Part shown: positions 1 through 8,356 of the stretch, in pieces
Numbering within the stretch: the first letter of the stretch is position 1
Layout: each line of letters starts with the position of its first letter
The notes under the pieces: model-generated
What the model was told of the DNA's origin: nothing
Databases searched by the model: none
Seen by the model: the letters and a program-made list of their open reading frames with translations, nothing else
Translations under genes and position numbers: made by a program
DNA from: CAZJQT01 sp964548655
Lineage (GTDB): Bacteria; Patescibacteriota; Saccharimonadia; Saccharimonadales; CAZJQT01
Reading direction: 5' to 3'
DNA length: 64,000 bases
NCBI GenBank assembly: GCA_964548655.1
Contig: CAZJQT010000001.1
Span: 31,424 to 95,423, forward strand

Positions 1-246
1 CGCAGCCTAGCACGCAAAATTAGCGAATTCCCAGAGGTGGTTGAAGTGGCTGTGACTGAATTTACCCCGCACCACATTGCCACTTATCTGTATGAACTTG
101 CCCAAGATTTTAATAGTTTTTATGAAAATAGTCGGGTGATAGGTGACCCACGTGAGCAGACACGACTCAAGCTAGTAGAGGCTTACGCCCAAGTTCTAAA
201 AAATGGCCTAGAACTACTGAATATTACTGCCCCGGAGAAGATGTGA
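1..246 (+). CDS. argS: Arginyl-tRNA synthetase, C-terminal end (partial)
   Basis: The frame is open from the first base and gives 81 residues ending in a TGA that overlaps the next start. They match the all-helical anticodon-binding (DALR) domain at the end of ArgS, with the typical order of a short helix, an HHIATYLYELA-like helix, an FNSFYENSRV segment and a closing helix that packs on the tRNA anticodon. The enzyme charges tRNA-Arg in the cytoplasm. The catalytic Rossmann domain lies outside the window. The assignment rests on this domain alone; the FNSFYE and VIGD segments are characteristic of ArgS rather than CysS. Confidence 0.88.
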   Translation, partial: RSLARKISEFPEVVEVAVTEFTPHHIATYLYELAQDFNSFYENSRVIGDPREQTRLKLVEAYAQVLKNGLELLNITAPEKM

Positions 247-803
247 ACGTTCTAATTGTCCCGGGTTATGGGGACAGATACGACTATATAGAAAAAGCAA
301 CAGAACACTGGTCAGAAAAATATGGTATCGAACCGGAAATATACGTGTTTGGTACCAAGCCTGAGGATGAATATGCTCCCAATTGGCTAGCTTTTGAAGC
401 TAAGCTTCAACAAATGGGTAATACTGCCATTATTGGTGCCAGTTTTGGGGTAACCATCGCGCTAAGAGCCCTGCAAGACCATCCGGATATTGTCAGCTGC
501 GCAGTTGGGATTTCTGGTCCGCATGACTTGAAAGACATGGATCAAAAAACTGTCGATAAAAAATATCAACTACTCAATGAATCATTACCAGCTTTTTCGG
601 TTGATAAATTGCCGCTTGATAAGGTAATGACACTAAGGCCAATCTATGATGGCGTCATTGAACCTAAAAAAGTTTTTATAAAAGATGCAACCAATAAGCG
701 CATGCTCACAATCGGTCATCCGCTGGGCATCTTCTGGGCATTCAAATTTAATGGCAGAGCAATCACTGACTTTATAAAGGCTCATCATGACAATAGTATT
801 TGA
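243..803 (+). CDS. Alpha/beta hydrolase, possible serine hydrolase
   Basis: A 186-residue protein starting at a GTG that overlaps the argS stop (GTGA), so it is translationally coupled. It opens with a beta strand and a PGYG turn like an oxyanion-hole loop. It carries a nucleophile elbow GASFG (Ser67) and ends with a candidate catalytic histidine in IGHPLG (His159); Asp148 is a possible acid. Size and motifs resemble small single-domain alpha/beta hydrolases such as the RBBP9/YdeN type. The substrate cannot be predicted. It overlaps the downstream HAD gene by 17 nt, so the first four genes probably form one transcript. Confidence 0.7.
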   Translation: MNVLIVPGYGDRYDYIEKATEHWSEKYGIEPEIYVFGTKPEDEYAPNWLAFEAKLQQMGNTAIIGASFGVTIALRALQDHPDIVSCAVGISGPHDLKDMDQKTVDKKYQLLNESLPAFSVDKLPLDKVMTLRPIYDGVIEPKKVFIKDATNKRMLTIGHPLGIFWAFKFNGRAITDFIKAHHDNSI

Positions 804-1416
804 TTTTGATGGTACGTTGGCTGATAGCCAATCAGTTGTCTTAGAACTTTATAATGACACCGCTAAAGAGCGAGGCTTCAAGCACATCAGCCGAGAAGAC
901 TGGCCCAAAGTGCGGCGCATGGGTATAGCCGAAGGTCTAAGGTTCGCCGGTATCAAAGCCTATCAGATACCGGGACTTTTGGCACTTGGCAAACGCGAAA
1001 TGGTCAAACGGGCAAGAGATATCAAATTGTTTCCGGGTGTGGCAGATGTAGTCAAACAGCTTAATGCCTATGGCCACGAAGTTTATTTACTCAGCACCAA
1101 CTCTAACCAGGTTGTTAATACGGTTTTAAAAAACAATGGCCTGATTGGCTACCTGACCGTTCTAAAAAGCTCTCAGATATTTGGCAAAGCCCGTGCTATC
1201 CGTGGTCTAATGCGTAAACACAAACTTAAGTCTGGGGATGTTTGGATGGTCGGTGATGAGGTGCGCGATATTCAGGCCGCCCAAAAGGCCGGCGTCAATA
1301 TCATATCTGTTACCTGGGGCTTCCAACCGACTGATGTGCTTGGTCCAGCTGAACCCACAGCCCTAGCTCAAAATCCAGCCGACATTCTAAAAATTATTCA
1401 ATCCAGTCATGACTGA
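787..1416 (+). CDS. HAD-superfamily phosphatase, phosphoglycolate-phosphatase-like
   Basis: A 209-residue cytoplasmic hydrolase of the haloacid dehalogenase superfamily. Motif I is DFDGT (Asp6 nucleophile, Asp8 acid/base). Motif II is the serine/threonine of LLSTNSN. Motif III is probably the lysine in the QIFGKAR region. Motif IV is GDEVRD, which binds magnesium. A helical cap lies between motifs I and II, as in subfamily IA. The family dephosphorylates small metabolites such as phosphoglycolate or sugar phosphates; the exact substrate is not readable here. It overlaps both neighbours, so it is part of the argS-linked operon. Confidence 0.8.
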   Translation: MTIVFDFDGTLADSQSVVLELYNDTAKERGFKHISREDWPKVRRMGIAEGLRFAGIKAYQIPGLLALGKREMVKRARDIKLFPGVADVVKQLNAYGHEVYLLSTNSNQVVNTVLKNNGLIGYLTVLKSSQIFGKARAIRGLMRKHKLKSGDVWMVGDEVRDIQAAQKAGVNIISVTWGFQPTDVLGPAEPTALAQNPADILKIIQSSHD

Positions 1417-2128
1417 ACAAAATAATGCTCTAGTCCAGCTTGAAAAAGCTCTGCAAAAAAGCGCCGATCCAACCAGAGCATTAGCGTCCTCCAAGTTTTT
1501 TAGAACTGGACCCGGACAATATGGTGAGGGTGACAAATTTTTGGGTGTCAGAGTACCTCAACAACGGCTGATTGCTAAACAGTTCTATAAGGTTATTTCG
1601 CTTGATGACACACTTAAATTGTTGAAGAGTAAGTGGCACGAATACCGGCTGACCGCCATAATAATTTTGGTAACTCAATATCAAAAAGCTGATGCTAGCG
1701 GCAAAAAAATTATAGCCAATGCTTACCATAAGAACCGTCGTTACGTTAATAACTGGGATTTAGTAGACAGTTCGGCGCCCTATATTCTGGGTGATTATTT
1801 GCTGGATCATGCCCGCGGCGTCTTGTACCGTCTGGCAAAATCTTCATCTGTCTGGGATAGACGTATAGCCATTATTACGACCCTAAACTTTATCAGAAAT
1901 GGGGAATTTGTAGACACTCTAAAATTGTCTGAATTGTTGCTGGACGACAAACATGATCTTATGCACAAGGCCGTAGGTTGGTGTTTACGTGAGGTTGGCA
2001 AAAAAGATAGAAAAACTCTTTTAAAGTTCCTTGATCAACACGCCAAGACAATGCCCAGAACCGCTCTGCGCTACGCCATTGAACATTTACCACCAGAGCA
2101 ACGGCAGCACTACATGGGAGTAAAATAA
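1409..2128 (+). CDS. DNA alkylation repair protein, AlkD-like HEAT-repeat glycosylase
   Basis: A 239-residue all-helical protein of the AlkC/AlkD family. In Bacillus cereus, AlkD excises positively charged N3- and N7-alkylpurines without flipping the base. The active-site signature is visible as NNWDLVDSS, with Trp116 and Asp120 spaced like the Trp and Asp of characterised AlkD. An early GEGDKFLGVRVP segment is also typical. It overlaps the HAD gene by 8 nt and ends 4 nt before the dehydrogenase start, so it is co-transcribed. The length is normal for the family. Confidence 0.82.
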   Translation: MTEQNNALVQLEKALQKSADPTRALASSKFFRTGPGQYGEGDKFLGVRVPQQRLIAKQFYKVISLDDTLKLLKSKWHEYRLTAIIILVTQYQKADASGKKIIANAYHKNRRYVNNWDLVDSSAPYILGDYLLDHARGVLYRLAKSSSVWDRRIAIITTLNFIRNGEFVDTLKLSELLLDDKHDLMHKAVGWCLREVGKKDRKTLLKFLDQHAKTMPRTALRYAIEHLPPEQRQHYMGVK

Positions 2129-2132
2129 AGGG

Positions 2133-3347
2133 ATGCTTGACACTACTAGGCGGATGATTGAGCAAGTCGGTCGTAAGATCGGACTAAGTAAAGATGAAGT
2201 AGATTATTTGCTCAAAATCGACCGTGAGCACCTATTTGATATAACTTTGAGTAATGGCAATACTCATCAGGCTTACCGAGTACAGCATAAAAATGTTTTA
2301 GGCCCGTACAAAGGTGGAATTCGCTTCCATCCAGAGGTAGATCTGAACGAAGTTAGGGCATTGGCAACGCTTATGAGTCTGAAAACTGCGGCGGTTGGCC
2401 TGCCTTTAGGTGGTGCCAAAGGTGGTGTGGCAGTCGACCCAAGGCAACTAAATGAAGCCGAACTAGAAGAGTTATCCAGAGCCTACGCTCGTCATTTACA
2501 TGCCCATATTGGTCCGGATAAAGACATACCGGCACCGGATATGAATACCAACGCTACCATTATTGATTGGATGGTTGACGAATACGAGCAAGTTACTGGC
2601 GATAAAACTAGAGCTAGCTTTACTGGTAAATCAATTGAAAAAGGCGGTAGCCTAGGCCGCGAAGCCGCTACTGGCCGCGGTGGAGTACTGACTCTAGAGG
2701 CGGTCTTAAGGCACATGCACCAGGACAAAGAAGAGTTAACCTATGCTATTCAAGGTTTTGGTAATGTCGGCTTGTTTTTTGGTGTAATTGCCGAGCAGTT
2801 ACTACCCAACCTACAAATCGTGGCAGCCACAGACAGCAGTGGTGGTGTTAGCACGCCGTTTGGCATGAGCGCTAAAGAACTGGCTGCCTACAAAAAAACC
2901 GGTGCTAAGCTTATAAATTACAGCGATAGTGCTAGCATCAAGCTGGATAATGATCAGCTGTTAAGCGAAGAAGTTGATGTGTTGGTTCTAGCTGCTTTGG
3001 GCGATGTTATTACCACACAGAACGCCCCTAAAGTTCAAGCCAAGATCATTCTGGAATTAGCCAACGGACCAGTTTCTGACAAAGCCTACGATTACCTAAC
3101 TAACAAAGGTGTAATTATAATTCCAGACGTCCTAGCCAATGCTGGTGGTGTGATAGTCAGCTATCTTGAGTGGCTGCAGAACCGTGCTGATGAAAAGTGG
3201 GATGAAAAGCGCGTTGATATGGAAATGGAACACTTCCTGATGCCAGCTGTTAGCCAAACACTAAGATACGCTGAAGACAATAAATTGTCGCTAAAAGAAG
3301 CTGCTCTGGCTCGCGCCATGAGGCGTATTATTGACGCCCGGGTATAA
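2133..3347 (+). CDS. gdhA: Glu/Leu/Phe/Val dehydrogenase (glutamate dehydrogenase type)
   Basis: A 404-residue enzyme for reversible NAD(P)-dependent oxidative deamination of an amino acid, most likely glutamate. The N-terminal domain has the PYKGGIRFHP and PLGGAKGG motifs with substrate Lys84 and catalytic Lys96. The C-terminal Rossmann domain has GFGNVG near residue 209. ATG 2133 lies only two bases after an AAAGGG stretch, so the in-frame ATG at 2154 is a possible alternative start. It is the last gene of the argS-linked run and is followed by a strong ribosome site for mscL. A complete catabolic dehydrogenase is notable in a genome that otherwise looks reduced. Confidence 0.88.
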   Translation: MLDTTRRMIEQVGRKIGLSKDEVDYLLKIDREHLFDITLSNGNTHQAYRVQHKNVLGPYKGGIRFHPEVDLNEVRALATLMSLKTAAVGLPLGGAKGGVAVDPRQLNEAELEELSRAYARHLHAHIGPDKDIPAPDMNTNATIIDWMVDEYEQVTGDKTRASFTGKSIEKGGSLGREAATGRGGVLTLEAVLRHMHQDKEELTYAIQGFGNVGLFFGVIAEQLLPNLQIVAATDSSGGVSTPFGMSAKELAAYKKTGAKLINYSDSASIKLDNDQLLSEEVDVLVLAALGDVITTQNAPKVQAKIILELANGPVSDKAYDYLTNKGVIIIPDVLANAGGVIVSYLEWLQNRADEKWDEKRVDMEMEHFLMPAVSQTLRYAEDNKLSLKEAALARAMRRIIDARV

Positions 3348-3370
3348 TATTATGGAAATAAGGAGGTGCA

Positions 3371-3775
3371 ATGACTGAGGAACCTAAAGCTAATCAAGTG
3401 GTGGAGGGCAGACAAGTCATAATCAACGTGCCACCGCTAAAATCACCTAAGTGGATGCAAGGGTTTTTAGACTTTATTCGTCACCAAGGGGTAGTCGGTC
3501 TATCAGTTGGTTTAGTAATTGGTATAGCTTCAAAAAGCTTAGTAGATAGTTTAGTAAATGATATTTTTAACCCCATTATTGGTTTGGTTGGTGGCAGTGG
3601 TGGTTTGGATAGTCGATATGTTTGTCTCAAAAATGTCGCTGGACAGTGTACCAACAAGCTAGCTTACGGAGCGCTCATTAACAGTTTACTAAGTTTCATA
3701 ATCATTGTTGCGGCGGTTTACTTTGTGATCAAAGGTTTGAAACTAGACAAATTAGACAAGCCAAAGGCCGAGTAG
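3371..3775 (+). CDS. mscL: Large-conductance mechanosensitive channel MscL
   Basis: A 134-residue membrane protein with the MscL architecture. An amphipathic N-terminal region leads into TM1 (about residues 40-62, glycine-rich and followed by DSLVNDIFNPIIG). A periplasmic-side loop contains two cysteines, TM2 spans about residues 99-119, and a charged C-terminal tail follows. It opens under membrane tension to release solutes during hypo-osmotic shock. A near-perfect Shine-Dalgarno (AAGGAGGTG) sits just upstream of the ATG. The hydrophilic N-terminal extension of about 30 residues is longer than in Escherichia coli. A long hairpin follows the gene. Confidence 0.9.
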   Translation: MTEEPKANQVVEGRQVIINVPPLKSPKWMQGFLDFIRHQGVVGLSVGLVIGIASKSLVDSLVNDIFNPIIGLVGGSGGLDSRYVCLKNVAGQCTNKLAYGALINSLLSFIIIVAAVYFVIKGLKLDKLDKPKAE

Positions 3776-3777
3776 TC

Positions 3778-3876
3778 GCTCGTATTTTTCCTCAAGAGAC
3801 CACTTCCGCGCAGAGTAATCCAGTTGGTCACTCCGGTTCGCGTTTCGCCTTAGTCTCTTTCGTGAAAAATACTCGC
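3778..3876. repeat. Large imperfect palindrome between mscL and msrB
   Basis: The left arm (3778-3800) and right arm (3853-3876) are imperfect inverted repeats of about 23 nt, both built round GTATTTTTC or its complement. The enclosed 50 nt can fold further. It sits immediately after the mscL stop and ends just before the msrB -10 box, so it could terminate mscL transcription and insulate msrB. It resembles the other large intergenic hairpins of this window in size and placement. Confidence 0.65.
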
Positions 3877-3883
3877 TTAAGTC

Positions 3884-3889
3884 TATAAT
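3884..3889 (+). promoter_or_regulatory. -10 box TATAAT of msrB, leaderless
   Basis: A perfect TATAAT ends 6 nt before the msrB ATG and no ribosome binding site lies between them. Transcription would start at or next to the A of the start codon. The -35 region is not clear. Confidence 0.65.
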
Positions 3890-3895
3890 TAGAGT

Positions 3896-4294
3896 ATGGA
3901 TTTATCAGAAGATGAGTGGAAGCAAAAGCTAACACCCCAGCAATATAAAGTACTTCGTCAGAAGGGTACTGAAGCGCCATTTTCAGGAGAACATTTAAAA
4001 CAAACTGGTAGCGGTATGTACACTTGCACCGCGTGCGGCGCTGAGCTATTTAAGAGTGATGCTAAGTACGAGTCAAATCAACCCGGTCTGGCTGGTTGGC
4101 CCAGCTTTGCTGACGTGGCTAAAACCGGATCAGTAAAGCTGCTAGATGACAACAGTTATGGCATGCACAGGACTGAAGTTGTCTGCGCAAATTGTGGTAG
4201 TCATTTGGGGCATATTTTTGATGATAGTAGTTCACCAACCGGCCAGCATTACTGTATCAACTCTGTTTGCTTAAATTTCAAACCCAAAAACTAG
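3896..4294 (+). CDS. msrB: Peptide methionine-R-sulfoxide reductase MsrB
   Basis: A 132-residue repair enzyme that reduces methionine-R-sulfoxide in proteins. The structural zinc site is complete (Cys44/Cys47 and Cys97/Cys100). The catalytic cysteine is Cys120 in HYCINS, the equivalent of RYCINS in the family. GWPSF and GSHLGHIFDD are family hallmarks. The usual resolving-cysteine position before GWPSF is a serine; Cys125 might substitute. Start ATG 3896 is supported by the TATAAT 6 nt upstream. Confidence 0.92.
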   Translation: MDLSEDEWKQKLTPQQYKVLRQKGTEAPFSGEHLKQTGSGMYTCTACGAELFKSDAKYESNQPGLAGWPSFADVAKTGSVKLLDDNSYGMHRTEVVCANCGSHLGHIFDDSSSPTGQHYCINSVCLNFKPKN

Positions 4295-4384
4295 TAAGCA
4301 AGTCGCCTTAGAAAATCTAAACTAGTCGGCTAAATAACTTCTTGAGTGTTCTAGATTTGCGGTTTTCCTGTCACAATAGATTTA

Positions 4385-5581
4385 ATGAAACTGAAAATTT
4401 TTGTCATAGTCTTGGCTATTACTTCGATTGGCAGTTTGGCATATTGGCGTACACGTAAATCACCAAACGGTCCATTGACTCAATCGTCTGTTATTAAACA
4501 GCAAGTAGCTAAAGTCGCCACCCATAGCAGTCGAATTCGTTTAATAGCAACCGGTGATTTTATTGCTCATGATTCAGTCAATACCGCTGCCCGCAAATCT
4601 GATGGCAGTTATGATTATTTACCACTGATGAGCGAATTTCAGACAATTTTAGCAGGCGCTGATATACGGTTTTGTAATGATCCAATCCTTAACGGCGGTA
4701 AAACACTTGGCATTACTGGCTACCCAAGATTTAATTCACCAACTGAATTTGTAAATGACATGGGCAGACTTGGCTGCAACCTTGTAAACACTGCTTCAAA
4801 CCATAGTTTTGACTTTAGTCAGGCCAACATAACAGCTTCGATTGATGCCTGGAGCAAAGTACCCAACATGCTTGCAGTAGCCGGCGAAAATCGGTCACAA
4901 GCTGAACACGACACCGTCCATTATTTCAGTGTCAAAGGTGTTAAATTTGCTTTCTTAGCTTATACATCCTACACAAACAACGGTTTGCAGAATAACTACG
5001 GCGTAAATTTTTTCAGCCAGGATTTGGCTACGCAACAAATAGCCGAAGCCAAGAAAAACAGTGCTCAAATCATAATCGCTAGTATGCGTTGGGGTACTGA
5101 ATACTCATCTAAGGTTAGCACTGCTCAAATTCAAAATGCTCAATTTTTAGCTGACCAAGGGGTTGGCTTGATCCTTGGTCATGGTCCACATGTTTTGCAG
5201 CCCGTACAACAACTAACGGGTAAGGCCGGCAACAAAACAACGGTTTGGTACAGTTTAGGAAACTTTCTAAATACCCAAGAACCGCCGGAGACTTTATTTA
5301 ATGGCCTGGCTATTATGGATTTTGATACAAATTCCAAACAGATCACTAATATGCAATATCTGCCAATATATATGCACTACGAATGGACGCCAGCACAGGC
5401 AGCAGCTGACAACATAGCCGCTCGACATAATTTACATCTATATCTACTAGAAACCGCCAATCAGTCAATGATCGATTCCCAACAACTGCACACTACAATA
5501 GCCGACCAAAAAGCTAGAATCAGCGGTTTGCTGTCTGCCGATGGGTTAAATATCCCACTGATAACGTCTGGTCAATTGTAG
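4385..5581 (+). CDS. CapA-family metallophosphoesterase-like protein, membrane-anchored
   Basis: A 398-residue protein with an N-terminal signal anchor (about residues 4-22) and an extracytoplasmic CapA/PgsA domain. Family features are seen in order: TGDFIAHD (first metal-binding strand), NDPILNGG, ASNHSFDFS (the usual NNH-aLD motif), SMRWGTEY and GHGPHVLQP. Proteins of this family are linked to poly-gamma-glutamate export in Bacillus, but most members have unknown roles. No capB or capC gene is nearby, so that role is not supported. A CACAAT box 7 nt before ATG may be its -10. It overlaps the next gene tail-to-tail by 10 nt. Confidence 0.75.
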   Translation: MKLKIFVIVLAITSIGSLAYWRTRKSPNGPLTQSSVIKQQVAKVATHSSRIRLIATGDFIAHDSVNTAARKSDGSYDYLPLMSEFQTILAGADIRFCNDPILNGGKTLGITGYPRFNSPTEFVNDMGRLGCNLVNTASNHSFDFSQANITASIDAWSKVPNMLAVAGENRSQAEHDTVHYFSVKGVKFAFLAYTSYTNNGLQNNYGVNFFSQDLATQQIAEAKKNSAQIIIASMRWGTEYSSKVSTAQIQNAQFLADQGVGLILGHGPHVLQPVQQLTGKAGNKTTVWYSLGNFLNTQEPPETLFNGLAIMDFDTNSKQITNMQYLPIYMHYEWTPAQAAADNIAARHNLHLYLLETANQSMIDSQQLHTTIADQKARISGLLSADGLNIPLITSGQL

Positions 5582-6336
5582 CTAGGGCCTCCAGGAACAT
5601 TAAAAAACTCTTCTAGAGTCTTAATGTTTTTATTATGCATTTCTGTAGCTAATTCAACGCCAACGTAGCGGACGTGCCAGGGCTCATATTCATAACCAGT
5701 AACCGCGACCTTGTCGGCTGAGTACCGGATAATAAAGCCAAATTTAAAAGCATTGGCAGCCAACCACTGACCTTCTTTTGTATTTGCAAAACATTGTTCA
5801 ACTTCACAATTCCGGCTTGTTGGTTCAATGTCGGCTGCCAGACCAGTTTGGTGTTCGCTATGGCCAGGTCTAGCGCTTTGTTGATCAGCAGCCGCTTTGC
5901 CCAGACTCTGGACATATCCGTTATATAGGCTTACTTGGTAGCTATATGAACGGTAGCCACTGGAAAGCATCAAATTAATTCTTTCTGTCTTGGCAGCCGC
6001 AAACATTGTTTCTAACGCCGTAGCAGTATCTTTCCGTACTTGCATACTCTCATTTCCAGGTACGCGCAGTGGTATTTGTGGCACTCTTAGGTCGGATGGG
6101 GCATAACTAATTGGATTGAGTGCTCGCGGTTTATTAACTACTACCCAAAGACTGGTTGGGTCGTTGATTGAATATTTAGATTTATCGAAACTTGGCGCTG
6201 GGCTTGGCTGGTTACTTTTAACAGTTGGGCTGCCATTTTGATTAGTTGGGGTTGGTTTTTTGATCTTGGTCAGCATCAATACCACACCAATAATTGCCAA
6301 AACCACTACAACTGCGAAGATTATTTTTTTACGCAT
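5572..6336 (-). CDS. M15-family D-alanyl-D-alanine carboxypeptidase (VanY/LdcB-like)
   Basis: A 254-residue protein with one N-terminal membrane span (about residues 5-22), a Pro/Ser/Thr-rich linker, then a zinc peptidase domain. The M15B motifs are present: SGYRSY, PGHSEHQTGLAADI (zinc His and Asp ligands) and EPWHVRYVG (catalytic Glu and third zinc His). The family trims terminal D-alanine from peptidoglycan stem peptides, acting outside the membrane. This fits a walled monoderm cell. It is convergent with the CapA-like gene and divergent from orn. Confidence 0.85.
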   Translation of the reverse strand: MRKKIIFAVVVVLAIIGVVLMLTKIKKPTPTNQNGSPTVKSNQPSPAPSFDKSKYSINDPTSLWVVVNKPRALNPISYAPSDLRVPQIPLRVPGNESMQVRKDTATALETMFAAAKTERINLMLSSGYRSYSYQVSLYNGYVQSLGKAAADQQSARPGHSEHQTGLAADIEPTSRNCEVEQCFANTKEGQWLAANAFKFGFIIRYSADKVAVTGYEYEPWHVRYVGVELATEMHNKNIKTLEEFFNVPGGPSYN

Positions 6337-6360
6337 GCAACGCCTAGTATATCTTTACGA

Positions 6361-6366
6361 TATAAT
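6361..6366 (+). promoter_or_regulatory. -10 box TATAAT of orn
   Basis: A perfect TATAAT ends 8 nt before the orn ATG. No Shine-Dalgarno is present in the remaining 8 nt, so the mRNA would have at most a base or two of leader. Confidence 0.6.
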
Positions 6367-6374
6367 AACCTGCA

Positions 6375-6944
6375 ATGACAACTGATGAAAAAAAGCAGGT
6401 TCCTACTAAATTATTGTGGTTGGATCTGGAAATGACTGGCTTGGATCCTAGCAAAGATTTGATTTTGGAAGTGGCCGCCGAAGTTACGGATTTTGATTTT
6501 AAGACCTTGGCAAGCTATGAAGCCAGGGTGAAACAAGATAAAAAGACAGTGCTCGCCCGCATGCAAAACAATATTTGGTGGCGTGATTTCCCAGCTAACC
6601 GTGATGAATTTGTTCAAAAGCTGGATGATGGTCAAGACCTCAAGCAGGTTGAACAAGATTTGGTCGCGTTGGTAGAAAAACACTTTGGCGACGAACTGGC
6701 TGTGCTGGCAGGCAACTCTATCTACAATGACCGTGGTTTTATCAAGCAATGGTTACCAGCCCTGGACCTTAGGCTACATTACCGCATGTTAGACGTCAGT
6801 GCCTGGAAGATCCTAATGCAAGGCAAATACGGCGTAAATTATGAGAAAAAAGAAGTCCATCGTGCTTTTGACGATATTCAGGCCTCGATTGCTGAGCTCC
6901 AACACTACTTGGACTGGTTCAAAAACAATTCAGCCAATAACTAG
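6375..6944 (+). CDS. orn: Oligoribonuclease (DEDDh 3'-5' exonuclease)
   Basis: A 189-residue cytoplasmic exonuclease that degrades 2- to 5-nt RNAs left over from mRNA decay. Exo I is WLDLEMTGLD, with the two metal-binding acids. The Exo II/III acids occur in GNSIYNDRGF and RAFDDIQAS, with the family histidine in HRAFDD. The length is typical of Orn. The start is fixed by the nearby TATAAT. The window also encodes RNase J and PNPase, so a full exonucleolytic RNA decay route is present. Confidence 0.87.
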   Translation: MTTDEKKQVPTKLLWLDLEMTGLDPSKDLILEVAAEVTDFDFKTLASYEARVKQDKKTVLARMQNNIWWRDFPANRDEFVQKLDDGQDLKQVEQDLVALVEKHFGDELAVLAGNSIYNDRGFIKQWLPALDLRLHYRMLDVSAWKILMQGKYGVNYEKKEVHRAFDDIQASIAELQHYLDWFKNNSANN

Positions 6945-7012
6945 TTGACAATTACAAATTTGGGTATAAATTGAGAAGTTAGAAATAACATTAAGTGTGA
7001 AAAGGAAAAACA

Positions 7013-7270
7013 ATGTCAAACACAAACCGTTCAGAGAAAATGGTTATTGATGACGATTTAATAAATGCTCGGGGTTTATTTTCAAGGCAGCAGATAGTTG
7101 AAGTAATTGATGAAATTGACCTTCGCGACCCAAGTGAATTAGCAATAGAAGTTGAAACAGCTCGCCTAAATAAACTAAATGAAATGGCCCTTAGAACTGA
7201 CACCACTGCTCTAAATGGTTTGGTACACACACTGTATTATTCCCAAGTTGGCGCAGCTCACATTGTCTAG
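7013..7270 (+). CDS. Small hypothetical protein, 85 residues
   Basis: Not recognised. A soluble, acidic, mostly helical protein with an EVIDEIDLRDPSELAIEVE stretch and no membrane segment. It has its own signals: a TTGACA (6945-6950) and TATAAA (6965-6970), though the 14-bp spacing is short, then an AAAGGAAA ribosome site 7 nt before ATG. It stands alone between orn and a YjbR-like gene. Several other small acidic proteins in this window have similar private promoters. Confidence 0.6.
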   Translation: MSNTNRSEKMVIDDDLINARGLFSRQQIVEVIDEIDLRDPSELAIEVETARLNKLNEMALRTDTTALNGLVHTLYYSQVGAAHIV

Positions 7271-7302
7271 ACAATAGATCAATCTGATGCCAAACTTGTG
7301 AA

Positions 7303-7647
7303 ATGGATCACAAAACAGTTGAAGAATATATCCTGAGCCTGCCCAGGGCTAAATTAGATTACCCGTTTGGTGAAGGTGTGGCGGTCTATAAAGCCAAAGA
7401 CAAAATGTTTGCTCTGATTGCCGAAAAAACCAATCCGCTTAGGGTCAGCCTAAAGTGCGACCCGCTATTGTCGCAAATATTGCGCAAAAAATATGAAACC
7501 GTGCTGGAAGGCTACCACCTTAATAAAAAACACTGGAACACGATTATCCTAACTGGGCAATTGCCGTGGGAAGAAATCCAAGCTCTAATTCATCATAGTT
7601 ACCAGTTAATTACTGGCGAACACGGTGTAACACCAGATATTAAATAA
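7303..7647 (+). CDS. MmcQ/YjbR family protein
   Basis: A 114-residue protein of the MmcQ/YjbR family (CyaY-like fold). Visible features are the N-terminal LPRAKLDYPFGEGVAVYK segment, MFALI, and the closing YHLNKKHWNTI with the conserved histidine, lysine and tryptophan. Family members are described as putative DNA-binding proteins, but no reaction is established. It is convergent with the following minus-strand gene, with only 1 nt between the stops. Confidence 0.8.
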   Translation: MDHKTVEEYILSLPRAKLDYPFGEGVAVYKAKDKMFALIAEKTNPLRVSLKCDPLLSQILRKKYETVLEGYHLNKKHWNTIILTGQLPWEEIQALIHHSYQLITGEHGVTPDIK

Positions 7648-7648
7648 G

Positions 7649-8287
7649 TTACTGGCTGGTGGCTAGCAGGGGTCTTACAGCGTTGAAGTAGGCGGCCAGG
7701 GTTGTTTTGGCTTTAGTGTCATTGCTGGAATCATGCAGTTTTTTGATATTTTGAGCATAAGTTAACAGTTCTGATTGCAAGATTTTGGTAAAAGTCCCGT
7801 CAAAACTGTTGGCTTGTTTGGCGGTGGTTAGTTGGGCATCGGTTTGAACATTTTTACCCAGGGCTAAACTGGCGGCTTTGGTGTTAGCTCCAGACGACTT
7901 AGCATACTTCAGAATGGTTGCTTGCTGTGATTCAAGGGTTGTTTTGGCCGTGATGGCCAAATTTTTGGCGTTACTATCTGTAGCTGACTCAGAACCCAAA
8001 CCGCTGATACGAATGGCTTCAGTCTGTTCCTGGGCGAGTTTTAACCATTCTTGTGACCGACTGCTACCGCCACCACTAATAAGACTGAAGACAATTATGA
8101 CAACTATAAGTAGTATTACCCCAGCAATACTGATAAAAATTACCCGTTGCTTTTTAGAACCACCCCCAAATAGACTTTTTTTGGGTTGGTGTGGTTTATT
8201 AACTATAAAATCGTAGGGATCCTGCTGAACCGGTGCTGGCGTTAAAGGTGGTGGTGCTGGAGCAGGGGCGTTCGGTTGCATAAGCAT
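7649..8287 (-). CDS. Single-pass membrane protein with proline-rich N-terminus
   Basis: Not assigned to a family. The 212 residues comprise a cytoplasmic proline/alanine-rich head (about 1-30), a basic stretch (KKQR), one long membrane span (about 49-71, Val/Ile-rich) and an extracellular helical domain with Ser/Thr/Ala-rich turns. Orientation follows the positive-inside rule. The first codons are ATG CTT ATG, so either methionine could start; TACTAT 4 nt before the first ATG is a possible -10. It is divergent from dnaG. Confidence 0.65.
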   Translation of the reverse strand: MLMQPNAPAPAPPPLTPAPVQQDPYDFIVNKPHQPKKSLFGGGSKKQRVIFISIAGVILLIVVIIVFSLISGGGSSRSQEWLKLAQEQTEAIRISGLGSESATDSNAKNLAITAKTTLESQQATILKYAKSSGANTKAASLALGKNVQTDAQLTTAKQANSFDGTFTKILQSELLTYAQNIKKLHDSSNDTKAKTTLAAYFNAVRPLLATSQ

Positions 8288-8356
8288 TATGATAGTAGAA
8301 AGTTATTGAAACTGCTAACCCTTTCTACTTTGTACTTTTAACACTAGACTATAGAT

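Noticed and set aside
4385..5581. Poly-gamma-glutamate capsule locus
   Set aside because: CapA-like protein only; no CapB ligase or CapC is adjacent, so a capsule pathway is not supported.
6945..6970. Firm promoter call for the 85-residue gene at 7013
   Set aside because: TTGACA and TATAAA are good hexamers but only 14 bp apart, too short for confidence; mentioned in the gene entry only.
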